Positions 22,112 to 32,480 of a DNA stretch of 64,000 bases are shown in pieces. Source of the stretch: Rachicladosporium sp. CCFEE 5018 (taxonomy: Eukaryota; Ascomycota; Dothideomycetes; Cladosporiales; Cladosporiaceae). Location: the NCBI GenBank assembly GCA_002077045.2, contig KZ111140.1, positions 2,519,732 through 2,583,731 of the forward strand, in the 5' to 3' direction. Position 1 is the stretch's first letter, and each line of letters begins with the position of its first letter. Under the pieces are notes generated by a model. It saw only the letters and a list, made by a program, of their open reading frames with translations, was not told the DNA's origin and made no database searches. A program made the position numbers and the translations under genes.

Positions 22112-22656
22112 TCTTTCAGATCGACAGATGTTGTAACCTTTAATATCAAGACTTGAGGAACAATAGTTGTCACGAGCGACGTATATATACTCAAGCTCAT
22201 ACTCGTGTGCAAGAGTCACTTAATTCTAAGCATGTGTCACCGGACAGTCTTGTAGGTGAATTCAAAGCGAACTTAGCAAAATCGCCACGTACGGTTAGCG
22301 CGGTGCAAGCTGAAACACGCTAGTGCTATGTTGTTTACAGTCGAAGTCCATATACCTTACACTTCGCCGCTCTATATAGTCTCGAGACATTCCAAAGTGT
22401 ACCTCGAACCAGCTGTAGCTCCCAAGTGCAGTATCGCAACCTCTAACGTTGTTGCACATAGCTCTCCTTCAGGGTTATCGGTATTGTCAAAGCTCGATGC
22501 AGTAACTACGGCGATGCGCTCCGCGATATCGATTTTGCACTTCCGTCCTCGTGAATAAGTCGACAGTAGCATCAGAGGGTGGGCTCCGCCGAGTGAGAGC
22601 AGCTGTAGCACAACTCAACATTGGCTACACGCTGGGAGATCGGTACTTCATCAAAC
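22112..22656. other. Divergent region between the F-box-like gene and the Arg-rich orphan
   Basis: 545 bases, slightly richer in A and T than its surroundings, with no gene or repeat seen. Confidence 0.4.
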
Positions 22657-23530
22657 ATGTCCCGCAGCATCTCACCGCCCCGCTACCGAGCTCCTCGAGA
22701 TGCTGATGGCCGTGCACCATTGTTCCGTACCGAGAGGTTCGGCTCTTGGTCGCATGAGCGATCCTCAAGGGAGATTCAGCAACCCTACGAGCAGTACCCG
22801 CCGAGGCCGAGGGAGTTGAGCGACTCGTTCTCACGCCTGACATTTGATCGCTCCACCAGGCCCGAGAGACTGAGCAACTTCACTCCACGCATGGACAGGG
22901 ATTATCGTGACTACAAGGAACACGAGCCGTACTTGGCGTCTGCGCGAGAGGCGACTTTATCGGCGAAAAAGTACGAACAGATGACTGATAATGCAGCCTG
23001 GATGAGGAACAATGCCGAGTGGAGGATGAATGCAAGCAAGTAAGTGGTCGGCGAGTCAACTTATGTACTAAAGCCCTCTCAGCGATACTGCGCAGCTCAT
23101 CGGAGCTGATCGGGACGAGTGCATGGCAGCAACAGCCGCTCATCAATCTTCGTGAGAGCGATCACCAGTAAGCTGACTCGACACACGCAGGGAGTGTGGA
23201 AGCCGAGCTGGCTTCCTCGATAAGTATCCCAGCGCATTCAGCTCAGCAGAGGAGTACAGAGATCACGATGACCAAGCTAGAGACGCATGCAGATCTGCCC
23301 GGAATGCCCGCGAGCTGGAGAAAAAGGCACGAAAACGCGAGGACGATCTGCGCGAGCATGCTGCGAGGAACCGCCTACGTGAGCACTACTCGAGGCTTGA
23401 GGATGCGTCGCAGCGTGCAGCGGAGGAGCAGTATGGCAGAGACCGGTTGAAGGAGTATCGGAGTGGACGGAAGATCAAGTATCGGTCTCCGGATCAGTAC
23501 GTCTACGGGTATAGCAGGTACAGCAGGTGA
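22657..23530 (+). CDS. Arg/Glu/Tyr-rich charged protein of unknown function
   Basis: A three-exon model of 263 residues: 22657-23039, 23083-23151 and 23191-23530, with very short introns of 43 and 39 bp, each with a good donor, branch and acceptor (GTAAGT/CTCTCAG and GTGAGA/GCTGAC/ACGCAG). The joined frame stays open and keeps one composition throughout. The first half is rich in Arg, Pro, Ser and Tyr (SRSISPPRYRAPRDADGR, DRDYRDYKEHEPY). The second half is a charged helical region (NARELEKKARKREDDLREHA, ARNRLREHYSRLEDAS). It ends in Tyr/Ser/Arg (YVYGYSRYSR). The composition recalls SR-like or coiled-coil nuclear proteins, but I do not recognise a domain. The model is supported only by splice signals and composition. 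Confidence 0.6.
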
Positions 23531-24208
23531 AGGGCGAACAGTACTGCAGGAGAAGATGCTGGATCTCACCGACAACGTGTAATCCTGGCTACTCTCGATC
23601 TTCCGCACTCTAAAAAAATTGCTGGAAGCCATCTCGAGCTACTGTCGACTCCACTGGGACAACGAAATGCGCCTACGGCCTCCACTGAGAGGGCATCGCC
23701 AGTATGATGCACAGACTGTGGTCAGTCCCTGGGATGCGGTGACTTCTCCAATCAACGTTCAGGAAGCATTGCTAAATCTCAAGAAAGTGCGGAGCGAATG
23801 TCGGTCGATGCATGTTGATGAAGTCTGAAGACAGACCGGGACTCCGTCGTTACCCATGCTTCACGGCGATCCAGGCTGCACAGACTCGAAAAGGAGCACA
23901 CATGCAACTCGAGTAGCCCTCTGATCTGGACGAGGGTCGAGGCGATCATCACGGCCGAGCATACTGCACATGGACATGGAGCGGTAGTGTACACGGCAAT
24001 ATAGAACGCAAGCAGAACTTCAGACCATTGGCTTCAGTTCATTCATCTAAGGGCTCTAAGCAAAACGGTAAGATCATTCAACGCGCCACATAAGACTCAG
24101 CAGTGCATATTCGTACCCGCGTTCCGTTTACATCCAAAAAGTCGCCGACATAGCGTGAGTAACAAGGTAGCGACAGTGCAAGTACGAGACTCCGATTGTT
24201 TCCACAGC
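23531..24208. other. Intergenic region between two convergent genes
   Basis: 678 bases with only short frames. No RNA gene, repeat or mobile element recognised. Confidence 0.45.
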
Positions 24209-25496
24209 TCAAATGATAGCGTCCAGTACAGGACTCGCGTTCTCGTCCACAACAAGCTCCACTTCTTTCTTAGTCTGGGTGTGCTTGAAGCAAGCTTGAG
24301 GGCCGGTGACTTGGACATCGTCACTGTCCTCGAAGATTGCAATCGGCTCCTCTGACACAAGTCCGGTCTTCTCTGGGGAAGGTAAAAGCGACGACGTAGA
24401 GAGCCTGGAGCGCTTCTTCACACCTGCGGTAAACGTCTTTGGCTTGACGGAGAAGAGGTCCTCGACTTTCAGCTTCGGCTGCTCCACCACGGCATCAACG
24501 ACCACATGCGAGTCTTTCTCCAGACCTTCAGGGATAAAGGGTTCGGTCTCCAAGTCGCTCAATGGAGTCCTCTCGCCATCGTCCATCTCAGCGATCTTCC
24601 TTCGAACGATTTCGGCCTTCTTGACCCTCGTTGGCGCAGGCAGTAACGTCTCAGACACACTCGCGGCGACAGCCCTGGAGGCAGTGGGTGCATCGTACCC
24701 TTCTGGAGGTGTGTTTTCTTTTCCGCGGTCAGAGCGAGCTGCCTGCTTTGCCTCATCATCCGAGCTCAGGTCGAGAGTGAGCGTGCTGTGCTCCATCAAG
24801 ATCGCAGCTTCCTCTTCCGGCGTGTCTTCGTAGATCTCGAAGAAGAGGTCAGAGCGCTTGCTTTCCTGAATTGTGGCACCAAGCTCGGGAGCGGTCGAGA
24901 TGGAAGTGGGCAGAGTGCCCTTCAGAGCAGCATCCAGGCTGAACGGAAGCGTAGATGCTCCAGAGGTGGAGAAAGGAGGGTCGATACGCGTGAAATTAGC
25001 GGAGATGCGGCGGTTCGTAGCCATCTTACGCTTCGGTGATCGACCAGCGGGGGCTGTGAGAGGTGCCCGAGGCGAAGGCATGCTGGCACGAAGCGGCGTG
25101 GCAAGTCGCGCAGGTGGCGGCAGCATGGAAGTGGTAGGCTTCAGGACGAAGGCGAATGGCTTGATTGGCGTACTGAAGTCATCGCCTTTGCTCTTCTTGG
25201 AGGGCGAGAAGAGTCCGGGATCGACATTTTCCGCATTGGCTTCGTCATATGGCGAGGGACTGTATGAACGCTTGTTTGCTGTCTTAGACGGTACGGACAG
25301 TGGCTTTCCGGACAAGGGCAAGCTCTTCGAGATCAGACCTAGTGGAGGTAAGCATGCTTTCAGTGTACAGGGCATGCAATAACCATGCGTTCTAGCACGC
25401 ACCATTTTGGCGATTCTTTGCGCTCGAAAGCTGCTGCGCGCGAGAGTTGCTCAGCTCGCCGAACGGCTGTCTAATAGCGGGTAGGACTGTCGCCAT
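24209..25496 (-). CDS. KEN-box/D-box-containing protein, possible APC/C substrate
   Basis: Exon 1 (25496-25403) encodes MATVLPAIRQPFGELSNSRA, and exon 2 (25338-24209) the rest; a 64 bp intron separates them. The protein has 407 residues and looks largely disordered. A KEN box with flanking acidic/proline context (RGKENTPPEG) lies in the middle. D-box-like motifs are RQPFGELSN near the N-terminus, RAPL and RTPLSDLE. NAENVDPGLFSPSKKSK looks like a basic nuclear-localisation segment with a CDK-type SP site. A conserved-looking acidic block reads SDLFFEIYEDTPEEEAAILM followed by EHSTLTLDLSSDDE. I recall similar blocks in uncharacterised Pezizomycotina proteins but know no function. A cell-cycle-regulated APC/C target is inferred from motifs and the MCB in its promoter. 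It is not shown to be securin. Confidence 0.7.
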
Positions 25497-25522
25497 TGTG
25501 GTGCTCGTTCACCGAGTCTTCT

Positions 25523-25528
25523 ACGCGT
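25523..25528. promoter_or_regulatory. MCB element (ACGCGT) upstream of the KEN-box gene
   Basis: A perfect, palindromic ACGCGT begins 27 bases upstream of the start codon. A TTCGCG core lies about 25 bases further out, near 25552. MBF binds such sites to drive G1/S transcription in fungi (established knowledge). The function here is inference. Confidence 0.45.
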
Positions 25529-26336
25529 TGCGAGTCGCCCAAAGGAGTTTCTTCGCGGGTCTTTAGGTGGGGACAATGTCGTCTCTCAGACTCAAGCAAA
25601 AGCCGACCTTCTACTGTCTTTCGGTACGCTGAATGCTGATAGCTAATATCATATCAATGACAAGGTAAAGACTGCATGACAGACAAATTGTAGTAAGTGT
25701 AGTGTCACTCAACCGTCGCGTCGGCAAAGTGAGGGTCCACCTCTTCGCGCTAGTGCGCGACTTCTCGCGTTCAGACAACGACACCCAATGGATCCTGAGA
25801 TCCCTTGCGCCACGGCAACAGAATCAGGATGCTGGCAGCGCTTCGTCGCACTCCTCTGGAACCTACTGCACTGCATTGCGTCGGTGCGATAGCATCAAAA
25901 AGGGTATTCTGTGGGCTCCCAGCGAGTGCCTTTTCTAGGCACGTGGTACAGATGTGATACGGCACTTGATGCCGAGCGTCGGTCTTGTATCAGATGACTG
26001 ACACGAGCGGGTATGTGTCGAACTGACCCTGATCTAGACAGTGTAATGTATGATTATCGTCCACAATAGATCTCAAGCGGCCCTTCGGCACGCTGCATGG
26101 CTGCCTCAGACTGGCTGTGTAAGGCCGCCGCTGCTGCACACAGCCTCCACGATCGACCAGCATGGCATCCTCGTCCTTTGAGGACGATGCATTCGCGAAG
26201 CTTGTGGCAAATGTGTACTCACATCCATAGAGACATGCTCAACGTGGACACTGGCCCAGAGCACACTCAGGATCGCGGATGGCCATCTCCGATAAGTCGA
26301 TAGATTCTGCGACAGCTTGTGACCCTCACTTTAGTG
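25529..26336. other. Divergent region between the KEN-box gene and the HET gene
   Basis: About 800 bases beyond the MCB site. Only short frames; no additional gene or repeat recognised. Confidence 0.4.
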
Positions 26337-28264
26337 ATGGTCGATATCGATGAAGTGCGCAGCGAATCATCAGGCACCACTTGTCACGCCACGCCGACAA
26401 GCTCACGAAGGTAATGTCTAGCAGCAGTCGACACTCGAGCTCCTCATAACGCGAAAAGTGTAGCGAAAGCGAAGATGGCGATCTAGCCTGGCCACACCTA
26501 CATGCACGGAATGACGGGCATCCTTCAAACGCGCAGATACAATGCGGAGAGTCGACACACCCACCGTACTTATACCAGGCATTACGTGGAAACAATGCGT
26601 TTCGACTTCTAGAAATCTTTCCGGCGGAGAGATCAGAACAGGTGATCAGATGCGCAATGCACTACCACTACCTCGAGGAGGTGTGGCCCTCTGTCTGCCC
26701 TCCGTACATCGCCCTTTCGTATGCCTGGGGGCCCACACTGTCCCATGGCGGCCATCTTGTAGGGCGCATTGTGTGCGATAACGCTGCTATACGCGTGACC
26801 GAGCATCTTAACTCTGCACTCCGGCGTATCAGGAATCTCCTTGATAGTGGCTGGCCCAATGAGGCGATTGGCATGCGGCCGTTCGTCTGGATCGATGCGC
26901 TATGTATTGATCAAGAGACTCCAAGCGAAAGGGCCCAGCAAGTTCAACTCATGGGCAAGATCTATGGCAACTCAAGTCGCCTACTGATATGGCTCGGAGA
27001 GACGCTGCCCGGCGATGTGGATCCAGCTGCTGTCGGCGCTGTCATAGACGCCTGCACCAGCGAGCGTGTTTGCGACCTGTGGTCAGCGTTCGGTGTGCAG
27101 ACGAATGAACTGATGCGACGTGGCTTGATCAGTATCTACTTAGCATCGTGGTTTACGCGACGATGGATACTTCAAGAGATCTGGTCCTCAGCTCCAGCCC
27201 ACCGCTTTATGCTCTTCAGATCTCACATCTGGTCCACACAAAGATTCGCTGACTTCGCTGAAAGCTTCAGTGATATGGATCCACCTGTTCTAGCTCCCCA
27301 AATTATTACGTCTGGCTTTCTGGAAAGAGCGCAGAGTGGGCCGCAACATCCCAGAGAATACTTGCAACGCGCCACACGTTCCCTTCTAGCTCGACTCTGG
27401 ACCTTCCTCGATGCCCAATGCTCTCTGCCACATGATCGCTTCTTCGCTTTGCTAAGTATTTGCGACGACGTGCAAGATATTCATGTGGATTACCTGCTGC
27501 CGTACTCCGTCCTGGCAACGCGCATGGCAGAGCGATTTGTAAAGCAGGGCTATGTGATCAGGGTCTTGATGTGTGCGCTGCTGATGAAAGGAGTGAAAGG
27601 CGACAGTGAAGGCAGGGATGATCTGCCATCGTGGGTCCCAGACTGGCACGCTTCGAAAAGCTTAGTGTCGAATGACCATCGCGCACTGGCAGCTCAGGTG
27701 TTTGCACAATACGATTCCGAATATTTGCAGCTTACCACTGATGATATCTCCACCAAACCTGTAAGGACCGGTCAGCGAACCCCAGGCAGTATGAAGGGCT
27801 CTACCCTCAAATTACCAATGTGGCTGCTCGACCCCAATTTGTCGCCATTGTTAAGCAACAGGCCCACATGCTCGACTTGTGGCATGCTCCACGCCGCCGG
27901 CTTACCGCATAGGTGGCTCGGCAAGATAGCGCCGCACCAGCTCGAGCAATACAGTCAATGGCTGGAGCTTGCTCAGGCGAAATCGTGCGTCTTGGGCTTG
28001 ATGTCACGTTGTCAAGTTGGCTGGCTGCTACACCATGTCTCCGGTACGGCAGCCCGTCGCTCGCCCAGGCATGTCCACGGATCCCGGGCGGCCACGAAAC
28101 GAGTCAGCCCAACCGCAATGCAGGCAACATATCGCCTCGTCGACTGTGTGGATTTGGAAGGCGTATACTTGCATAGTCCGCGCTTTGATGACAGTCCGCG
28201 TGATGACGGTCCGCCTGATGCTAATCTCCGAGATGATCAGCTCGAGTTTGTAACAATTGTGTGA
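26337..28264 (+). CDS. HET-domain protein (heterokaryon incompatibility-like)
   Basis: HET-domain proteins trigger programmed cell death during non-self recognition between fungal individuals. The long frame lacks an ATG before the domain. I place a first exon at 26337-26410 (MVDIDEVRSESSG), a 53 bp intron (26411-26463, GTAATG to GTGTAG) and exon 2 at 26464-28264, in phase, giving 624 residues. The HET domain has ALRGNNAFRLLEIFP before it, then YIALSYAWGP near residue 105 and VWIDALCIDQETPSERAQQV near 166. MGKIYGNSSRLLIWLGE and WFTRRWILQEIW complete the domain, all hallmark blocks. The C-terminal third has no WD40, ankyrin or NACHT module. It ends in four imperfect five-residue repeats. The first exon is inference; the domain call is firm. 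Confidence 0.85.
28187..28246 (+). repeat. Four imperfect 15 bp tandem repeats coding a pentapeptide repeat at the HET protein C-terminus
   Basis: Four units of 15 bases each start with GATGAC, GATGAC, GATGCT and GATGAT. They encode DDSPR, DDGPP, DANLR and DDQLE. The unit length is a multiple of three, so copy-number change would keep the frame. Confidence 0.6.
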
Positions 28265-29032
28265 TACAAGCGGCTTACGACGAAGCTTCCAAAACCCTTG
28301 CACATTTCAAGGGATGAAACCCTTTTCAGTGCATTGATCGGTAGCATTGTCGATCGTAGAGTCGAACGAAGCACTGTCAAAATGGGTCGCGAGGTACAGA
28401 CTGCTAGGCACACGCCCTCTCTTTGAGGTAGCAGATGCGACATGACAGTCCCAGCGAGCACCACGGTAGCAAAAAGTTAACTTAGATTCTCGTAACAGAT
28501 GGCAGGTGAAGCTCCTTTACGACATAAGCCATACAGTCATATGCAATCCAAAAGCTCCCGGCGCATTCAACCCCAACGCCCAGCGTGAACGCAGAACTCC
28601 GATGGCTTATCGCGACCCTTTCCCAGCCCTCGACCCCTCAAATCCCACTCCGATGCACCACCGCCCCATCCCGTCGAAACTGCACCGTCTTTCTCCTAAC
28701 AAGCACCTGCAACTCCCTCCCCAGCGCCTGCTCACTATGCCCTTTCCTGTCCATTTAGAGCATTGATCCTCGCGCGCAGACTACGAGACACACAATCGTG
28801 AGCAGCAGCGATAGGTACAGTCGGAGTCTCACATAGACATGACGTCCGGCGAACAGAGCAACAGCTAGCTGTACAATGGCTGAGACCATCGTTCGGACAT
28901 GCAGAGACATTGACAATGTACATTGCGCGCAGCTCATGCGAACACAGACTACAGTCCCTATACATAACCCTCCCAAAAACGCCCTCTCAACATCGCTCAA
29001 ACCCGCAGCAAAATTTCATCTAACCAAACACC
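28265..29032. other. Intergenic region between convergent HET and TRK genes
   Basis: 768 bases with short C-rich frames around 28550-28760 that lack coding character. Nothing recognised. Confidence 0.45.
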
Positions 29033-31837
29033 TCAATCCTTAAACTCGTCCTTCGTCCAGATAGGCCCAGCCCCGAGCCCACCGGCGACAAAACTCGCCA
29101 GACTTTTCCCCCTTTCATGCTTCCTCCGCTCAAACTGACTAACAGTACTATACCCACTCCCTCTTCTCTGCATCCCCGTTTCCCGCCTCACGCCCCCAGC
29201 GCCAGCAAGCATGGGATCCCCCATTCCGTCCAAGCCAGTGTGCTGTCTCGGCAGTCCCTCCTCGTCGAGACTCAGCGCGTCGCCGGCAGTGCGACGGCGG
29301 CGGATACCAGCGGTGTCGTGTTCTAGCTCCGCGGCTGTGAAAGTATTCCGTCGTTCGTGCCGGCGATCAGCATCTTCGGCTTCTTTCTTGTGGAGGTGTT
29401 CGCTCGGTAGCAGGATAGCGCGGTCAAGCGCATAAGGCAGCCCACGATGCCGGCCACGAATCATCATGGCTACAATTACCAACTTGGAGATGACTCTGAA
29501 CTCCGTGCTGAAACTCGCATTGATGCCAGGGTAGCCGAGCGATAGCCCGACGGTGCCGTAAGCGGAGACGACTTCGAACAGCACGGAGAACATCGTGAAT
29601 GCGTATTGATTCGTATTCGCCAGGCGGTCCCCTTCGACAATACATATTATGAAGAAGCCGAGGAAGACGTACCACAGATCGAAACTCAGCTGGCGACGTA
29701 GATGCTGGCCGACGTAGCTTTGCTCTCCTTCACCAGAGGCTTCTTCTTCGCCGCCCCAAATGCCAAGGGATTTCTCTTCGTAGACGTTTGTGCGGCGGAC
29801 GGAGATGGCGATGGGGAAGACGGAAATGTACATCATGACCAGATAGCTGACCTGCACCGCCGGGTGTAGATCCGCGAGGTTGACGCAAGCGAAGCCAGCA
29901 GTGCGGGTACTGACGGCTTGGAACCAGCCTGAGAGTATACGGTAGCGAGGCGCGATGGACATGACTGTTTCGTCGTTGAGATCCAGGATGATGAAGAGAA
30001 GTAGATCCAGCCCGTTGAGCATGACGAGGATGCCAAACAGCCACCAGGTTGCTTTCGAGGGGAAGAGCAGGGTGAAGCAGCGGCGCGGGTGGTCTAGCAG
30101 GAACTTCAGCTCCTCCCAGGCTGGCGTGTTTCTGCGCACGAGTTTCGACAGGATCCATATTGTGCAGCGCAGCATGCAGGGGAAGCCGGTGTTGCCTATT
30201 ACGATGAGGTAGGAGCCGAAGAGAAGCGGGACTGTGGCGGTTTGGAAGCTGATCATGCTGTCTGGTGTGAGGGTGTAGCCGAGATCGTTGAACATCGATG
30301 CTGGGGTGAAGATGCCCCACCAGGTGGGGTTGAAGCCGTCTGTGGAAGGGATCGAGTTCCATGGCGGCGTCCGAATGATCCAGGGGAGCAGCACAATCAT
30401 ACCTAGCAGGTGGAAGCCGACGAAGTAGCCAACGAGGATCTTGGCCAGCATTTTAAGTGCGCGATACTCGATACCACCCAGCTCCTCGCGCTGTTCAGAC
30501 GTCAAGCCGACGAACGCACTGTTGCGGCCAATGGTAGGTTGCCAGGAGAGGTACGGGATGGCAGTCGGGAGATCTCCCTTGTCCTTTAGTGTCGTGATGC
30601 TGCCAATCGTGCGGGCCCACGTGCTCTTCCGATCAGGAATCTCCGTGCCATTCGAACGAGTACGTCGATGCCGGAGGTGATGCGCAAAACCACGTAGCGT
30701 ACTAGCCTTCTCATCGTCCTCATTTTCGGCTCCGGGTGCAGTCGCATCCGTATTACCTCGAACGCGCCCCTGAGGCTCGTTGAATGTGATACCACGCCTC
30801 ACAGGATGATCGTCGTCATTCAACTTCTCTTGTTGGCTCATCGAACTTCGGCGCGAGAAGCCGCTAATCGTGTGGCGCAGCGTGTTCCTGGTCTGCGGAC
30901 GCACGAGGTCGTCGTCGTCCGAATCGTCCCCTCGGTCAAAGTCTCGTGGCCCAGGAATTCGCAATGTGCTCTCCCTTTCTTTCGCAGCCTTCTTCTGCTT
31001 TTCGACAAAGGCAATATGCTGCGCCGGATCCCGTTCGCTCGGTAATCGGTCGTAGTCGTCGTAATCTCCGTTCGGTGCCTTCTTCACTTCATCCGCAAAC
31101 GTAATTTCCCTGTTCGCCAACGCCTTACTCAGTCCCAGGTGATGATCCTCCTCAACGGGCACGCCCCCCTTTTCCGCATCATTCCGCTTCGCAGCATCGC
31201 GGCTACTCTCTGCGCTGCTCCCGCTCTCCCTCGGCGGACTAGACGCACTGGCACCACTCGACTCCTCCTCGTTGCCCTCTTTCTCTGCCAACCTCCGCTT
31301 CTCCGCCTCGAGGTCCCGCTGCTTCACAACTTCCGCTCCCTTCTCCAGCTCGCCCATTTCCAACATCGCACCATCTTTCGCTTGGCTCTTAGACCTCGCC
31401 ATACTGCGGCTCTTTGCGAAGCTCCGCCTCTGGCTCCTCGCCTCCTCAGCAATATCCTTGAACCTCTTCTCAAACCAATATAATCGCACCATCACCACCA
31501 CCGTATTGATGAACACTGGATTGCAAAGACACGCGATCAGCATCAACACGACTTGCTGGTACGTGAACAGCAGATTGACATCGATGGTATTCAATCCAGA
31601 TTGCGTCGACGATCCAGCGGCGAAGAACAAGGAGTCGATGTAATCCATTCCACCTGGTCCAAAGAGCATGACAGAGCCGATTATGGACCAAGACATCAGG
31701 TAGAGATAGTGCACTAGAATGAAGGACATGGAGGGTATGCTGAAATGCAGGAACTTGGGCGTGTGCGTGTTGAGCCATTGTGTCGCGAAGCCGAGGCGAC
31801 GCTTGATGGCAGCTCGGACCGTGCGGATGGCGTCCAT
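29033..31837 (-). CDS. TRK1: Plasma-membrane potassium transporter, TRK/HKT family
   Basis: High-affinity potassium uptake across the plasma membrane. A single exon encodes 934 residues. Four M-P-M pore units are recognisable by their P-loops: AAGSSTQSGLNTIDVNLL, FNDLGYTLTPDSMISFQTA, QAVSTRTAGFACVNLADLH and SAYGTVGLSLGYPGINAS. Each holds the glycine of the potassium filter. Between the first and second units is the long hydrophilic cytoplasmic loop (about residues 130-430) typical of fungal Trk1. It is rich in Arg, Ser, Glu and Asp, with many possible phosphorylation sites (FSRRSSMSQQEKL). The block MIRGRHRGLPYALDRAILLP after the last pore is a fungal Trk signature. No intron is needed. The start at 31837 gives MDAIRTVRAAIKRRLGF just before the first membrane segment. 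Confidence 0.95.
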   Translation of the reverse strand: MDAIRTVRAAIKRRLGFATQWLNTHTPKFLHFSIPSMSFILVHYLYLMSWSIIGSVMLFGPGGMDYIDSLFFAAGSSTQSGLNTIDVNLLFTYQQVVLMLIACLCNPVFINTVVVMVRLYWFEKRFKDIAEEARSQRRSFAKSRSMARSKSQAKDGAMLEMGELEKGAEVVKQRDLEAEKRRLAEKEGNEEESSGASASSPPRESGSSAESSRDAAKRNDAEKGGVPVEEDHHLGLSKALANREITFADEVKKAPNGDYDDYDRLPSERDPAQHIAFVEKQKKAAKERESTLRIPGPRDFDRGDDSDDDDLVRPQTRNTLRHTISGFSRRSSMSQQEKLNDDDHPVRRGITFNEPQGRVRGNTDATAPGAENEDDEKASTLRGFAHHLRHRRTRSNGTEIPDRKSTWARTIGSITTLKDKGDLPTAIPYLSWQPTIGRNSAFVGLTSEQREELGGIEYRALKMLAKILVGYFVGFHLLGMIVLLPWIIRTPPWNSIPSTDGFNPTWWGIFTPASMFNDLGYTLTPDSMISFQTATVPLLFGSYLIVIGNTGFPCMLRCTIWILSKLVRRNTPAWEELKFLLDHPRRCFTLLFPSKATWWLFGILVMLNGLDLLLFIILDLNDETVMSIAPRYRILSGWFQAVSTRTAGFACVNLADLHPAVQVSYLVMMYISVFPIAISVRRTNVYEEKSLGIWGGEEEASGEGEQSYVGQHLRRQLSFDLWYVFLGFFIICIVEGDRLANTNQYAFTMFSVLFEVVSAYGTVGLSLGYPGINASFSTEFRVISKLVIVAMMIRGRHRGLPYALDRAILLPSEHLHKKEAEDADRRHERRNTFTAAELEHDTAGIRRRRTAGDALSLDEEGLPRQHTGLDGMGDPMLAGAGGVRRETGMQRRGSGYSTVSQFERRKHERGKSLASFVAGGLGAGPIWTKDEFKD

Positions 31838-32480
31838 AATGGGTGGTCGCCCTCGAGAGGCGGGTGTGAGGAAAGTGTATTATGCGCTTGGTGGCGGACT
31901 GGCTGGGAGTCCTATGTCCGGCTACTCGGTCCGGGGTGGTGACTGGCGCCGGCGCCGGTGTGTGTAGAATGTATGCAGTCTTCTTTCCAAGTTCAATGCC
32001 ACCTCGACGCCAGGCCCAGCGTTACTGGTCCGATATATTCGCCATTGCTGCCGTCAACCTCGAGGTAGGTGGACTTTTGCTGTATACTCCTTCCCTCTGC
32101 TTTAATTTCTGCCGAGCCCAGTACCGCGGTCGTGGAGTCAAACTGCATACGTACAGCCGTGCTCGAAGGGGAATGGTGAAGAGACTCCAGAACAGTGGTG
32201 TTGCTTTTCTTTCCATCTCCCCGTGGTTCCGCCCTCTTTCACAAGCCGCAAATTAAGGTTGAGATGTGGTCGTAGCCGAAAGCTTGTGATATCAGAGCCG
32301 GCAAGTGAAACGCCACGTGCTCCACTAGATTGGCTGGAGCATATGAACGAACAAGTCGCTTATAGTGTAGGGAAGCTGCATGTAGAAGTAGAATTTCAGG
32401 AAGCAGCGAACCATATATACGAGGCAGGAACGTAGAAGTCTGTGGTTCCGCAGTGTAACAGCATCTAGATCTAAAACAGG
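31838..32480. other. Intergenic region, TRK promoter and VPS54 3' flank
   Basis: 643 bases. Presumed TRK promoter. No gene, RNA or repeat recognised. Confidence 0.45.

Noticed and set aside
29730..30362. 210-codon minus-strand frame within TRK
   Set aside because: Same strand, shifted frame of a conserved TRK pore region; His/Arg/Leu-rich artefact.
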